The notes: a model not told the origin generated them from the sequence alone. A stretch of 33,463 nucleotides of DNA from an uncultured Lacticaseibacillus sp. (GCA_934370925.1 CAKRNG010000022.1:1-33463), one strand, 5' to 3'; positions 15,985 through 23,317 are shown, numbered from the stretch's first letter. Numbers and translations: made by a program.

Positions 15985-16041
15985 AACGTTTGATGTTGAC
16001 CCCAAACACCGTCAATATGTACACTGACGGTAACAAACGTT
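15985..16041 (+). promoter_or_regulatory. Promoter of the EAL gene with nested palindromes
   Basis: A -35 TTGACC (15996-16001), 18 bases and a -10 TACACT (16020-16025). AACGTTTG (15985-15992) is inverted at 16034-16041 as CAAACGTT, and CCGTCA (16009-16014) is inverted at 16025-16030 as TGACGG around the -10. This looks like an operator; the regulator is not known. Confidence 0.55.
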
Positions 16042-16057
16042 TAGGACGGAATGCGCT

Positions 16058-16741
16058 ATGCCAAAATATTGCTTTTTTGCACAACCAATTGAGAACATCA
16101 AAACAAAGCGCGTCATTGTATACGAACTGTTGCTCCGTCAGTGGTTTGACGACAAGCAGCTGTGGCTTCGACCTGATGATTTCAACTTACCCACAGAAAC
16201 CCTCATTGAAATACTGCGGGTCGCACTCCACGAACTTCATTTCCCGCGTGTCAGTATTAACCTCACTAATAAGCAATTCGAAGACCCCGAAGTGATGACT
16301 GCCATCACAAAATTCGTCGATGAAAACATGGTCCCTCGGCAGCTCACCATTGAGCTAGTCGAAAAACCTTCATTTGAAATGCTAAAGCAAATGAGCGTTC
16401 ACTACCGCGCCGCTGGAATTCTGCTTGCCTTTGATGACGTTGGCTCCGACAATCTCTATGGAGAAATCAAAGACATGCTACCTTACGTGAACACCGTCAA
16501 GTTTGCGCTCCAAAACATGCGCAAATTCGGTGAACCCACGCCAGAATCTGCCGTCAAAGCCCTCCAGTTCTGGTTCAACCGCGCCGAGGCCCACCAAATG
16601 CTCTTCACCTTCGAAGGGATTGAAAATGAGGAGGATCTGGCGTTAGCAAAACGTTTTGGCATCTCCCGCGGACAGGGCTACTACTTCTCAAAACCACAAC
16701 TACCCGACAGTTTTGTACGGGTGCGTAGTTTAAAAGACTGA
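16058..16741 (+). CDS. EAL-domain protein, possible c-di-GMP phosphodiesterase
   Basis: A 227-residue protein that is almost only an EAL domain. YELLLRQW stands for the EALLR motif, SINLTNKQF for the Asn, LTIELVEKP for the second Glu, AFDDVGSDN for DDFGTG, VKFA for KID, FEGIENEEDLALAKRFGI for EGVE, and GQGYYFSKP for QGYxFSKP. Most metal and c-di-GMP ligands are present, but loop 6 (DDVGSDN) and the KID motif (KFA) are altered, so activity is uncertain. No GGDEF partner is in the window. It could be a phosphodiesterase or a degenerate binding or regulatory protein. A ribosome site AGGACGG precedes the ATG. Confidence 0.8.
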   Translation: MPKYCFFAQPIENIKTKRVIVYELLLRQWFDDKQLWLRPDDFNLPTETLIEILRVALHELHFPRVSINLTNKQFEDPEVMTAITKFVDENMVPRQLTIELVEKPSFEMLKQMSVHYRAAGILLAFDDVGSDNLYGEIKDMLPYVNTVKFALQNMRKFGEPTPESAVKALQFWFNRAEAHQMLFTFEGIENEEDLALAKRFGISRGQGYYFSKPQLPDSFVRVRSLKD

Positions 16742-16746
16742 CGAAC

Positions 16747-16776
16747 AGGGACCGCGCCAAGCGCGGTCCCTGTTTT
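16747..16776 (+). terminator. Terminator of the EAL gene
   Basis: The stem GGGACCGCGC / GCGCGGTCCC has a 3-base loop and is followed by TGTTTTTG. It lies 6 bases past the EAL stop codon. Confidence 0.92.
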
Positions 16777-16794
16777 TGTGTTCACCATAAATTC

Positions 16795-16875
16795 CTATTT
16801 CCGATACCATTTCTTTATTTGTTCAATTATCTGGCCAACGATTACCAGAACAATGAACGTCAGAATGAATTTCAT
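16795..16875 (-). CDS. 26-residue hydrophobic peptide behind the ABC transporter
   Basis: A short open frame encodes one hydrophobic helix (FILTFIVLVIVGQII) and a basic tail (KKWYRK), the shape of a single-pass membrane peptide. It starts 35 bases after the ABC ATPase stop on the same strand and ends just before the EAL terminator. The ribosome site (GAGG, about 9 bases upstream) is acceptable. It could be a transporter accessory peptide, a small toxin or a chance frame. Confidence 0.45.
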   Translation of the reverse strand: MKFILTFIVLVIVGQIIEQIKKWYRK

Positions 16876-16910
16876 CACACTGTACCTCGGTCCATTCATT
16901 AACAAATTTT

Positions 16911-17798
16911 CTATTCCATAAAGACTTGTTCTAAACTCTTCTTCTCAACGCCTAATTCATAAATGTTTATATTTTCAATACTGGATAATATCTTGAGACA
17001 GTTTGTTAAATCTCGCTTATATGAAATTGCGACGACACCCGTCTTCAAAAATGTGACATCATTTTGGGTGTTTGAGAACGCATTTGCTAACACGGTTTGA
17101 CTAACGCCACCAAAGCAAACCGTCATCTTTTGAGTTTCAGCAGAATCACGCAAAATGATTTCAGTGTCTCCTGTTAGTGAAAAAATACCGTCCTTTAAAA
17201 TCGAAACCTTATTACATAGCTTTTCAATTTCATCCAGACTGTGTGACGCAATAAGGATGGTTTTACCCTTTTTATTTAAACATGCTAGTAGATGATGTAT
17301 TCGAATAACAGACTCTGGATCAACACCCGATGTCGGCTCATCAAGAATAATGAATTCAGGATCACCAATAAGCGCCTGAGCCAATCCCAATTTTTTCTTC
17401 ATGCCAAACGAATAATTTTTAATAGCTAATGTTTTTGGTACATCTAACGAAACACTATCCAACAAATTATCGATATCCGCTCGGCTTAGTTTAACTTCCT
17501 TCAAGGATGCCATGAATTTCAAAAATCCATACGCATTCTTGTCCTTATAAAGACCCTCAGTATCTGACATAACGCCAATTTTTCGTTGCCAAAATCGTTT
17601 TGAAAAATCATCAGATATAATGATTTCTCCACTCGTTGGTCGATTGATTCCGGCGAGCGCGTTAATTAAGGTTGTCTTTCCGGCACCATTTCTACCAACT
17701 AACCCATAAAAGTCGCCGGTCTCAATTTCCAAATCAATGCCCTTAAGCACCTGATGACTACCAAACATTTTTCTGAGGTTAACTGTTTTTAAAATCAT
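16911..17798 (-). CDS. ABC transporter ATP-binding protein, exporter type
   Basis: A 295-residue ABC ATPase of the BcrA/DrrA-like group that powers two-component exporters. Walker A is GRNGAGKTT near residue 38. The signature is the shortened NYSFGMKKKLGLAQ, which replaces LSGGQ in this group. Walker B is FIILDEPTSGVDP, and the switch His is in IASHSLDE. A C-terminal extension of about 80 residues ends in LEQVFME, as is common here. The start at 17798 has AGGAGG 9 bases upstream. The gene begins 4 bases after its permease partner, so they are coupled. Base composition is clearly more A/T-rich than the surroundings, suggesting transfer. The substrate is unknown. Confidence 0.92.
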   Translation of the reverse strand: MILKTVNLRKMFGSHQVLKGIDLEIETGDFYGLVGRNGAGKTTLINALAGINRPTSGEIIISDDFSKRFWQRKIGVMSDTEGLYKDKNAYGFLKFMASLKEVKLSRADIDNLLDSVSLDVPKTLAIKNYSFGMKKKLGLAQALIGDPEFIILDEPTSGVDPESVIRIHHLLACLNKKGKTILIASHSLDEIEKLCNKVSILKDGIFSLTGDTEIILRDSAETQKMTVCFGGVSQTVLANAFSNTQNDVTFLKTGVVAISYKRDLTNCLKILSSIENINIYELGVEKKSLEQVFME

Positions 17799-17802
17799 GA
17801 CT

Positions 17803-18479
17803 TTAAACCTCCTTCCGCTCAAATAAAATCAAGGCTAACAAGATAAACACTGACGCTATCACTAACGGCACTAGTAAGAAAAATCCCCCTTTAAGGATGT
17901 ATTCAAACGGAAATAAATACTTAAAAATTTGATACCACTTAGCCGTCAAGGTTACCCAAAGCCCCACGAAAGGAAACAATATCCCCAAAACCAATCCAAA
18001 AAAATTTGAAATCGAGCTTTTCGTAATTACAACTGAGAAACACACACACACACCGAAATATAGTAAAAAATTGTAATCAGTAGAACAATTAGCGCACTGA
18101 TATCCAACTGTCTTGTCATTAGCGAAATAACCACAAAGCTAGAGGTCAAACATATTAACCAAAAGAGAAAAATGCCCGCAAGTTTTCCCAAAATTATTTG
18201 ATTTCGACTTATTTTACTGGCAACAAACTTAATAGATCCCGTTTCAATTTCTTTATTTAAAGTACTATGCGACAGTATTGAGACAAACAAATACCCCATT
18301 AAGAAAACCAACAATCGAATACTGGAATATGCGGCAGACATTCCGCTAGTGACTGACGCACTCACACCAATAATATATTTCGACATGCTGTAACTAAACA
18401 GAACAAAAATGGAAATTATTATTATGGTTCTGGTGCTTTTAACTGTTGATAAAAACTCCTCTTTCATCATCGCTTTCAT
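17803..18479 (-). pseudogene. ABC-2 type permease, frameshifted at a (AC)7 tract, possibly phase-variable
   Basis: The first 150 codons encode an ABC-2-like membrane protein (helices at TIIIISIFVLFSYSM, LLVFLMGYLFVSIL, IFLFWLICLTSSFVVISL, LIVLLITIFYYISV) and then stop at 18027. Overlapping this in another frame are about 80 codons that continue the same topology (LVLGILFPFVGLWVTL, FFLLVPLVIASVFILLALIL) up to 17803. The switch lies in the dinucleotide tract at 18040-18053. Removing one 2-base unit joins the frames into a 224-residue permease. This may be a broken gene, an on/off switch or a sequencing error. It is the membrane partner of the ATPase just downstream. Confidence 0.8.
18040..18053. 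repeat. (AC)7 dinucleotide tract in the permease gene
   Basis: Seven AC units lie exactly where the permease reading frame is lost. Six units would restore it. Such tracts mutate by slipped-strand mispairing. Confidence 0.9.
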
Positions 18480-18534
18480 TTTTCCACCCGCTTTTTCTGT
18501 GTTTCTAAGACACAGCTACTGTCATTTTGCGACG

Positions 18535-19035
18535 TTACAACACCGTTTGGGGCGATGCCAAATCCCCCAATATCCGCGCCACCTGTTCCGGTAACGCCAT
18601 GTCTGCCGTCAACAAGCCGTCTTCAAATCCTAGTTCGTCGTCCTGTTGCCACCACTGCCGAAGCGTTTCTTCTGGAAATGACACTGCACGGGACTGATTA
18701 CGGGCGAATGCCACCTCAAAGGGCAAATCAAAGTAATACGTGTGCATTTGCGCGCCAGCTGATTCGTGCAACGACGTCAACATTTCGCCGTACACTTGTC
18801 GCTTCAAGATACCTTCAATCACCAAATAGTGAACATTTGTCCGTGCCCACGCAATATTTGCCTGCATCAACGTGATGCTTTTGTTGCCCATATGGTCGGG
18901 TTCACGCAGAATTTCGCGCCGAAAAACGTCCTGACTAATTAACATACTATCGGGTAATTTTGCCGCTATCTGCTGGGCAACGGTGGTTTTACCACTTCCC
19001 GAGTTTCCCCGAATTAAAATGATTTTGCACGTCAT
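18535..19035 (-). CDS. P-loop kinase-like protein, unknown substrate
   Basis: A 166-residue P-loop protein. Walker A is RGNSGSGKTTVA (9-20). SQDVFRREILREPDH and LVIEGIL (Walker B-like) follow, then TYYFDLPFEVAFARNQSR, where the Arg-rich lid is expected. The layout fits the zeta-toxin/chloramphenicol-phosphotransferase/gluconate-kinase type of small kinases, and similar proteins are often annotated only as kinase. AAAGGCG precedes the ATG. It lies upstream of the ABC operon on the same strand, 55 bases away, without clear functional tie. No antitoxin-like gene is next to it. Confidence 0.75.
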   Translation of the reverse strand: MTCKIILIRGNSGSGKTTVAQQIAAKLPDSMLISQDVFRREILREPDHMGNKSITLMQANIAWARTNVHYLVIEGILKRQVYGEMLTSLHESAGAQMHTYYFDLPFEVAFARNQSRAVSFPEETLRQWWQQDDELGFEDGLLTADMALPEQVARILGDLASPQTVL

Positions 19036-19068
19036 GGTGATGCGCCTTTCTGCATCTATATGCGAACT

Positions 19069-19839
19069 TTAATCCCCCGTAATTCGCACCGCCATCATCT
19101 CAGCCAACTGGAAGAACTCGTTCACGTTTCGCAGACGGGTTTCTTTGCGTTGATTCCAGCCAGCCGTTGTTAGTTGATCGGCGGTGTAGAAGAACTGGTA
19201 CAAGTTGACGTGTCGCCACTGACTCCAAGCCATCAGTGCGGCTGCTTCCATGTCGACGACCTCAACACCCAGCTCGAGGCACCGCGCCATCTTTGCCCGC
19301 GTTTCTCGGTAGAAAGCATCTGTGCTCCAAGTCGTCGCCACACTGAATCCCACCTGCGCTTCGTCCAACACGCACGCCATGAGCGCCAGGCTGCTAGACT
19401 GTGCGTCGATAAAATCACCCGCAGTTGCATAGTGAAAACTGGTGCCTTCATCACGCAACGCGCGCGCAGGTAAAATCACGTGATCCGCGTCATGGCGCGC
19501 CGTCAGCACCCCACAAGTCCCCAGCACAATGTAATGCTGAACACCCATGCTGCTGATTTCTTCGAGAACGCCGACACTGGCAGGTGCACCCATCAATATC
19601 AGCATCACGAGTACCTGCTTTTTGTTCGGCAAAGTGTATACGTATAGTGATTCCTTACGATTGATTGATTTCTGATAGCCAATATATGTCAGTAAATCTT
19701 GGGCTAAAAGTTGCGCAATGATTTGGCCATCGTAAACACAAATCGCTGTATCAGGTACGGCATCATCTGAAATTGTCAGGTGCTTGTGGTAGGGATTAAT
19801 AATTGCATCCCGCGTTGCATCAAAATCCGTTAAGAACAT
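19069..19839 (-). CDS. Nucleoside phosphorylase, uridine phosphorylase-like
   Basis: A 256-residue protein of the PNP/UDP phosphorylase family, which splits nucleosides with phosphate to base and ribose-1-phosphate. Family segments are MGAPASVGVLEEI (about 83-95), the phosphate-site strand IVLGTCGVL, and the substrate motif GVEVVDMEAAALMAWS with the ribose-binding Glu. The N-terminus (NPYHKHLTISDDAVPDTAIC) resembles uridine phosphorylases. GGGGGATGG precedes the start. The stop is 33 bases ahead of the kinase gene, so they may be cotranscribed. The base specificity is unknown. Confidence 0.85.
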   Translation of the reverse strand: MFLTDFDATRDAIINPYHKHLTISDDAVPDTAICVYDGQIIAQLLAQDLLTYIGYQKSINRKESLYVYTLPNKKQVLVMLILMGAPASVGVLEEISSMGVQHYIVLGTCGVLTARHDADHVILPARALRDEGTSFHYATAGDFIDAQSSSLALMACVLDEAQVGFSVATTWSTDAFYRETRAKMARCLELGVEVVDMEAAALMAWSQWRHVNLYQFFYTADQLTTAGWNQRKETRLRNVNEFFQLAEMMAVRITGD

Positions 19840-20002
19840 CGCCCATCCCCCATTTACATTAAATTGGCATTATCATACCACGTTTAAATACATTACATAC
19901 CGAATTTTATGCATCGTTCAACACATTCACTTAACGGTCAACGTCCCCAGTCGAAATTGCCACAGCAGACAGGCAGCACCGAACCAAGCGCATCAAAAAA
20001 GC

Positions 20003-20164
20003 GTGGGTGCGCCATAAGTCCAAGGCACACGAACATTACATCCAGTCGCGCGCCAGAAGACTGCCCCCTAACATACAAGGCAGGCCCGGCAGAAATCCTA
20101 AGTTCGGGATTTCCACCGGGCCTACCTTGTATACCGGGGCCAAACCGTCTTCTGCCGCAGCCTC
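20003..20164 (-). repeat. Family B hairpin repeat, full length
   Basis: A complete copy read on the minus strand from GAGGCTGCGGCAGAAGACGG to TTATGGCGCACCCAC. The long stem includes CAAGGTAGGCCCGG / CCGGGCCTGCCTTG, with a T-G pair where other copies have C-G. It begins 13 bases after the stop of the acyltransferase fragment, in the same orientation. The rest of the gap (19840-20002) is A/T-rich and probably holds the phosphorylase promoter; I see no gene there. Confidence 0.85.
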
Positions 20165-20177
20165 GTAAATAACAACC

Positions 20178-20567
20178 CTAATTCCGTGCCTGAACCACAG
20201 TTTGCGCACGGCGCACGTGTGCATTTGGGCGCCCAATGAGGAGACCAAACGGCGGCACCCTATAGAAAAACCACGCCACCTCAAAGGACGTTGCAATCAC
20301 GAAGACCACACCCAACGGAATGAGCATGAGGAGCGTTGTATCCGCGAAGTGCGCGCTGTTCAGGAATGCCCGCACCAGAAGTAGGCCGAACTCTTGGCAA
20401 AGATACATCCCGAAGCTAACCTTGGCGCAGTTCTTGACCAATTTTTCCAGCCACGGATGCACGCGACCGGCTTCGCGACGTGCCGCAAATTTTTTTCCTA
20501 GCCAGAAAATCGTCACAATCGCGAAAGCATCGAACACCACGATGTACGGCTGGTGAAGCGACGTCGC
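20178..20567 (-). pseudogene. Acyltransferase family 3, C-terminal fragment
   Basis: The 120 codons from GTG 20540, open back to a TAA at 20568, encode the end of an Acyltransferase_3 membrane protein. Helices are AIVTIFWLGKKFA, KVSFGMYLCQEFGLLLV and LMLIPLGVVFVIATSFEVAWFFY, followed by a short cytoplasmic tail. Members are normally 350-400 residues, so the N-terminal two thirds is missing. There is no ribosome site. The family O-acylates cell-wall or exported sugars. It is a relic with a family B repeat at its 3' end. Confidence 0.7.
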
Positions 20568-20572
20568 TTACA

Positions 20573-20740
20573 TTATCCAGCCTGCATCATTGTTGCTATT
20601 ATTGGAATAAGGAAAATGAGAATCAAAATAACCACAATAATCAGCAGCACCTGCGCCCAAACCTGCTTCGCAAAAAGCCACCTCACCAAGAAAACACTCA
20701 CAACCAAAATTAGAAACGCAATTAACCAAACGAACAACAT
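20573..20740 (-). CDS. Small two-helix membrane protein, unknown function
   Basis: A 55-residue frame starts at ATG 20740 with AGAGG about 11 bases upstream. Two hydrophobic helices (LFVWLIAFLILVVSVFLV and VLLIIVVILILIFLIPIIA) are separated by RWLFAKQVWAQ. It ends five bases before the acyltransferase remnant opens. I do not recognise a family. Its A/T-rich composition differs from the neighbours. Confidence 0.55.
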   Translation of the reverse strand: MLFVWLIAFLILVVSVFLVRWLFAKQVWAQVLLIIVVILILIFLIPIIATMMQAG

Positions 20741-20777
20741 CACTTTTTTATCCTCTTTTCTGTAATCGATGTAACAT

Positions 20778-20932
20778 CCTCAGCTTCTGAACGTCCCGCT
20801 ACGCCCTGTATTTTAGTCGGGCTTCGCGGGACAGAAGCTTCCGGTTAACCCAAAATTGGTTGCGGTGCCAGTTCACCACCTCCACCAATTATACGTTAAT
20901 CCTCAGCTTCTGAACGTCCCGCTACGCCCTGT
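20778..20932. repeat. Family A hairpin repeat flanked by 32-bp direct repeats
   Basis: A perfect 32-base direct repeat (20778-20809 and 20901-20932) lies 123 bases apart. The first copy folds with the following sequence: GTCCCGC-ACGCCC pairs with GGGC-TCGCGGGAC. The interior has CAGAAGCTTCCGGTTAACCC facing GTTAATCCTCAGCTTCTG. It supplies the last codons and stop of the membrane protein gene at 20903. Confidence 0.85.
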
Positions 20933-21292
20933 GAAAACCATTCCCGCCAAGAACCCCAGTGTGCTGCCGCCCGCCCACATGGCACAGGCCCACATCACCG
21001 GGTTGAATGTCACGCACACGAACCAGCTAACCGTTAGTAACGTTGCGTTCGTGAGTGCTACTCGCCGGCGTGGTTGCGTGAAAAGAAAGACGCACTGCAC
21101 CAATAATAAAATGGCCGCCACAAAACCAGGAATCATGAATGCTAACATGTTTCTGGGTTCCATCGTTGGTAAGACGGCAGAAAACATGATGTCGCCTAGG
21201 AACCCGTTCAACAAAAAGGCGCCAACACCCACCAACCCGGTCAGTAGTGTCACAACCTTCAACCCAAACTTCACTGTCTCATCCCGCCGCAT
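20903..21292 (-). CDS. Four-helix membrane protein, C-terminus inside a repeat
   Basis: A 129-residue protein with about four hydrophobic helices (VVTLLTGLVGVGAFLLNGFL, MLAFMIPGFVAAILLLVQCVFLF, TNATLLTVSWFVCVTF, CAMWAGGSTLGFLAGMVF). AAAGGGTG precedes the ATG. No family is recognised. The last ten codons (TGRSGTFRS and stop) are family A repeat sequence, so the original C-terminus was probably replaced or trimmed when the repeat arrived. Confidence 0.65.
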   Translation of the reverse strand: MRRDETVKFGLKVVTLLTGLVGVGAFLLNGFLGDIMFSAVLPTMEPRNMLAFMIPGFVAAILLLVQCVFLFTQPRRRVALTNATLLTVSWFVCVTFNPVMWACAMWAGGSTLGFLAGMVFTGRSGTFRS

Positions 21293-21420
21293 GGTTTCAC
21301 CCTTTCCGCATTCCGTAAAAAAGAATCCGCTTCCTCAGCTTACGCCATTTTCCAAGTGGGCTCAACAAAAAAATGCATTATTATTTTTTTAAAATACAAA
21401 ATGTTGGATGTCGCTTTCTG

Positions 21421-21448
21421 TTGATTTACTTACCTCTTGTTTTATAAT
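21421..21448 (+). promoter_or_regulatory. Promoter of the BlaI-like regulator
   Basis: A -35 TTGATT (21421-21426), 16 bases and a consensus -10 TATAAT (21443-21448). TACAAAATGTT upstream (about 21396) is a weak half-match to the TACA/TGTA operators of the BlaI/MecI family, so self-control is possible. Confidence 0.7.
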
Positions 21449-21480
21449 AGAAGAAAAAGATAAATGGAGTGATTTTTGAA

Positions 21481-21843
21481 ATGGAACGTAAAATCAAGTT
21501 AACCCGTCGCGAAGAAGATATTCTGCACGTTTTATGGCGCAGTGATAAGGCCCTGTCTGCACGCGTCATCGCGGACGAAACTGACATCAGCATGAACACC
21601 GTCCAGGCTGTTTTGCGCAAGCTATTGAAGGGCGAATACATCGAAACCGCAAGCATTGGCTACAGTGGCACCGTTTTGACGCGTGAATACGTGGCAACCA
21701 TTACTGAAGACACCTACTACGCAACCCTGATTTCAAACAGCGCCATGAAGAACTTGGTTGCAAACTTCATCAACAATGACGCCGACAAGTCTGACTTGGA
21801 TCAACTGTCCGAATTGATTGCCGCAAAGAAGGACGAAGACTAG
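21481..21843 (+). CDS. BlaI/MecI/CopY-family transcriptional repressor
   Basis: A 120-residue winged-helix repressor. KLTRREEDILHVLWRSDKALSARVIADE corresponds to the LT..E..IM..lW...........I family start. ISMNTVQAVLRKLLKGEYIETAS is the recognition helix and wing, where the family usually has tv.T.l.rL..KG.l. The C-terminal helix (NLVANFINNDADKSDLDQLSELIAAKK) is the dimer part whose cleavage inactivates BlaI. The ATG at 21481 fits the family start; an in-frame GTG at 21469 overlaps the ribosome site. It is followed after 52 bases by an M56 protease, the classic sensor partner. Confidence 0.88.
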   Translation: MERKIKLTRREEDILHVLWRSDKALSARVIADETDISMNTVQAVLRKLLKGEYIETASIGYSGTVLTREYVATITEDTYYATLISNSAMKNLVANFINNDADKSDLDQLSELIAAKKDED

Positions 21844-21895
21844 CCGGGTGCATCATCAGTAACCGCGTCCCAAAAGACTGTCCCGAGGTTTTAGC

Positions 21896-23023
21896 ATGCA
21901 CCTATCTGTCTCTTCAATTCTCGTGTCCCTCATCGTGGCAAGTCTCTTAGTGGGACTGCTCCAAATTCTCGTCGCACGCAATCGCGCGTACGGCGTTTTT
22001 CGTATTGACTTCATCGTGGCGTTTGCGTTGATTGTTTTGGTGCGTCTTCTTTTCCCGTGCGAATACATCGACACCCACACGTTCTCATCGCACGTCATCT
22101 TGCCCGCAATCTACAAATTCCTCGCCCAGCCACGCTTCACCATTGGGCACAGTCAGGTAACCCTCTTCATCCTCGTCGGCGTTATCTGGCTAGCAGGCAC
22201 GCTGTGGTCCTTAACGCGCCTTCTTTGGCAAGGGCTACAGCTAAGTCACACCTTATCGCATCTGCCCAGGGTCGATACGGACAGTCTCCTCTTGAGTGAC
22301 CCCATCTCGATTCCACCGGCCGTCACGGTCTATCAACTCGCGGGCGTCGCATCCCCCTTTGTGTTCGGTCTGCATCACCCCAAGCTGATTTTGCCCGCCA
22401 TCGACTTGGCGCCCGCACCCCTCACGCACGTCATGCACCACGAATTGCAGCACATCAGGAACCATGACGTTCTTATCAAGTACCTCGTGAGCCTCTTAGT
22501 GTGTGTCTATTGGTGGTTCATTCCGGTTTACCTTTTCCGTCGTCAAGTGAACATCATTATTGAAATGCGTGTTGATAACCAGATTGTTCGAGGCGTTAGC
22601 AAATCCGAGTACTTCGGTTACACGGAAAGCCTCGTGTCTGTCGCAAAATCACTTCAGACCGCCACGCCAACCCCCGTCACCCCCGCATTATCGGCCGCGT
22701 TACTTCCACAATTCACGATGTTCGAACGGCCAACGCTCCGCCACCGCATCCAATTTTTACTAACGGGGCGCACCGTTAAACGTACCAATCGCGTTTTGCT
22801 GGGGCTGATCGTGATTGTTCCCCTTCTTGCAACCTCCATTATTTTCGAACCAGATTCGATTGACCCAAAAGATGCGCAGGGAACCTTCGAACTTGATACG
22901 AAAAGCAGTAAAATTATCGAACACAACCACAAGTATCACCTCTGGATGGAAGGGCATGATGTGGGGGAAATCAGTCATCCCCACAGTAAAGCCTTTCAGG
23001 GCATTCCGATTATTAAGAGATAG
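21896..23023 (+). CDS. M56-family membrane metallopeptidase, BlaR1-like
   Basis: A 375-residue membrane protease. Four helices are visible: residues 6-26, about 36-54, about 88-108 and after the zinc motif at about 195-215. SPFVFGLHHPKLILP and the zinc motif HHELQHIRNHD (HELQH at 182-186) are the M56 signature. A last helix (VLLGLIVIVPLLATSII) leads to a short outer tail of about 65 residues. There is no penicillin-binding sensor domain as in BlaR1, so the signal is unknown. GAGG lies 7 bases before the ATG. With the BlaI-like gene it should form a proteolytic derepression switch. No beta-lactamase is nearby. Confidence 0.88.
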   Translation: MHLSVSSILVSLIVASLLVGLLQILVARNRAYGVFRIDFIVAFALIVLVRLLFPCEYIDTHTFSSHVILPAIYKFLAQPRFTIGHSQVTLFILVGVIWLAGTLWSLTRLLWQGLQLSHTLSHLPRVDTDSLLLSDPISIPPAVTVYQLAGVASPFVFGLHHPKLILPAIDLAPAPLTHVMHHELQHIRNHDVLIKYLVSLLVCVYWWFIPVYLFRRQVNIIIEMRVDNQIVRGVSKSEYFGYTESLVSVAKSLQTATPTPVTPALSAALLPQFTMFERPTLRHRIQFLLTGRTVKRTNRVLLGLIVIVPLLATSIIFEPDSIDPKDAQGTFELDTKSSKIIEHNHKYHLWMEGHDVGEISHPHSKAFQGIPIIKR

Positions 23024-23027
23024 ATTC

Positions 23028-23207
23028 AAACAAATAGAGGCTGCGCCAGAAGACGGTTTGGCCCTGGTATACAAGGCAGGCCCGGCGGAAATCCCGAACT
23101 TAGGATTTCTGTCGGGCCTGCCTTGTATGTGAGGGGACAGTCTTCTGGCGCGCGACTGGATGTAACGTTCGTGTACTTTGGACTTATGGCGCATCCTCTA
23201 TTTGTTT
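23028..23207 (+). repeat. Family B hairpin repeat, full length, extended inverted ends
   Basis: A complete copy starting 5-14 bases after the M56 gene stop. The ends AAACAAATAGAGG-TGCGCCA (23028-23048) and TGGCGCA-CCTCTATTTGTTT (23187-23207) are inverted with one mismatch. The inner stem runs from AGAAGAC through CAAGGCAGGCCCGGC and back to GTCTTCT. The bases 23208-23288 hold an AT-rich inverted repeat ATGTTT...AAACAT and no gene. Confidence 0.9.
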
Positions 23208-23288
23208 AGCCGTTCATCTAAAATGACACTTCGAGCATGTTTTTTAAATTTTTAAACATTTCATCGATGCGTCTTTTTAAAAAGGCTA

Positions 23289-23317
23289 TTGAAATATTTT
23301 TTTACTAAAACTACACT
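23289..23317 (+). promoter_or_regulatory. Promoter of the small secreted protein gene
   Basis: TTGAAA (23289-23294), 17 bases, TACACT (23312-23317), in an A/T-rich stretch 40 bases before the start codon. Confidence 0.65.

Noticed and set aside
21850..21895. A possible family B trace (GCGTCCCAAAAGACTGTCCC) at the M56 gene ribosome site
   Set aside because: The match is short and diverged, and no neighbouring B sequence supports it.
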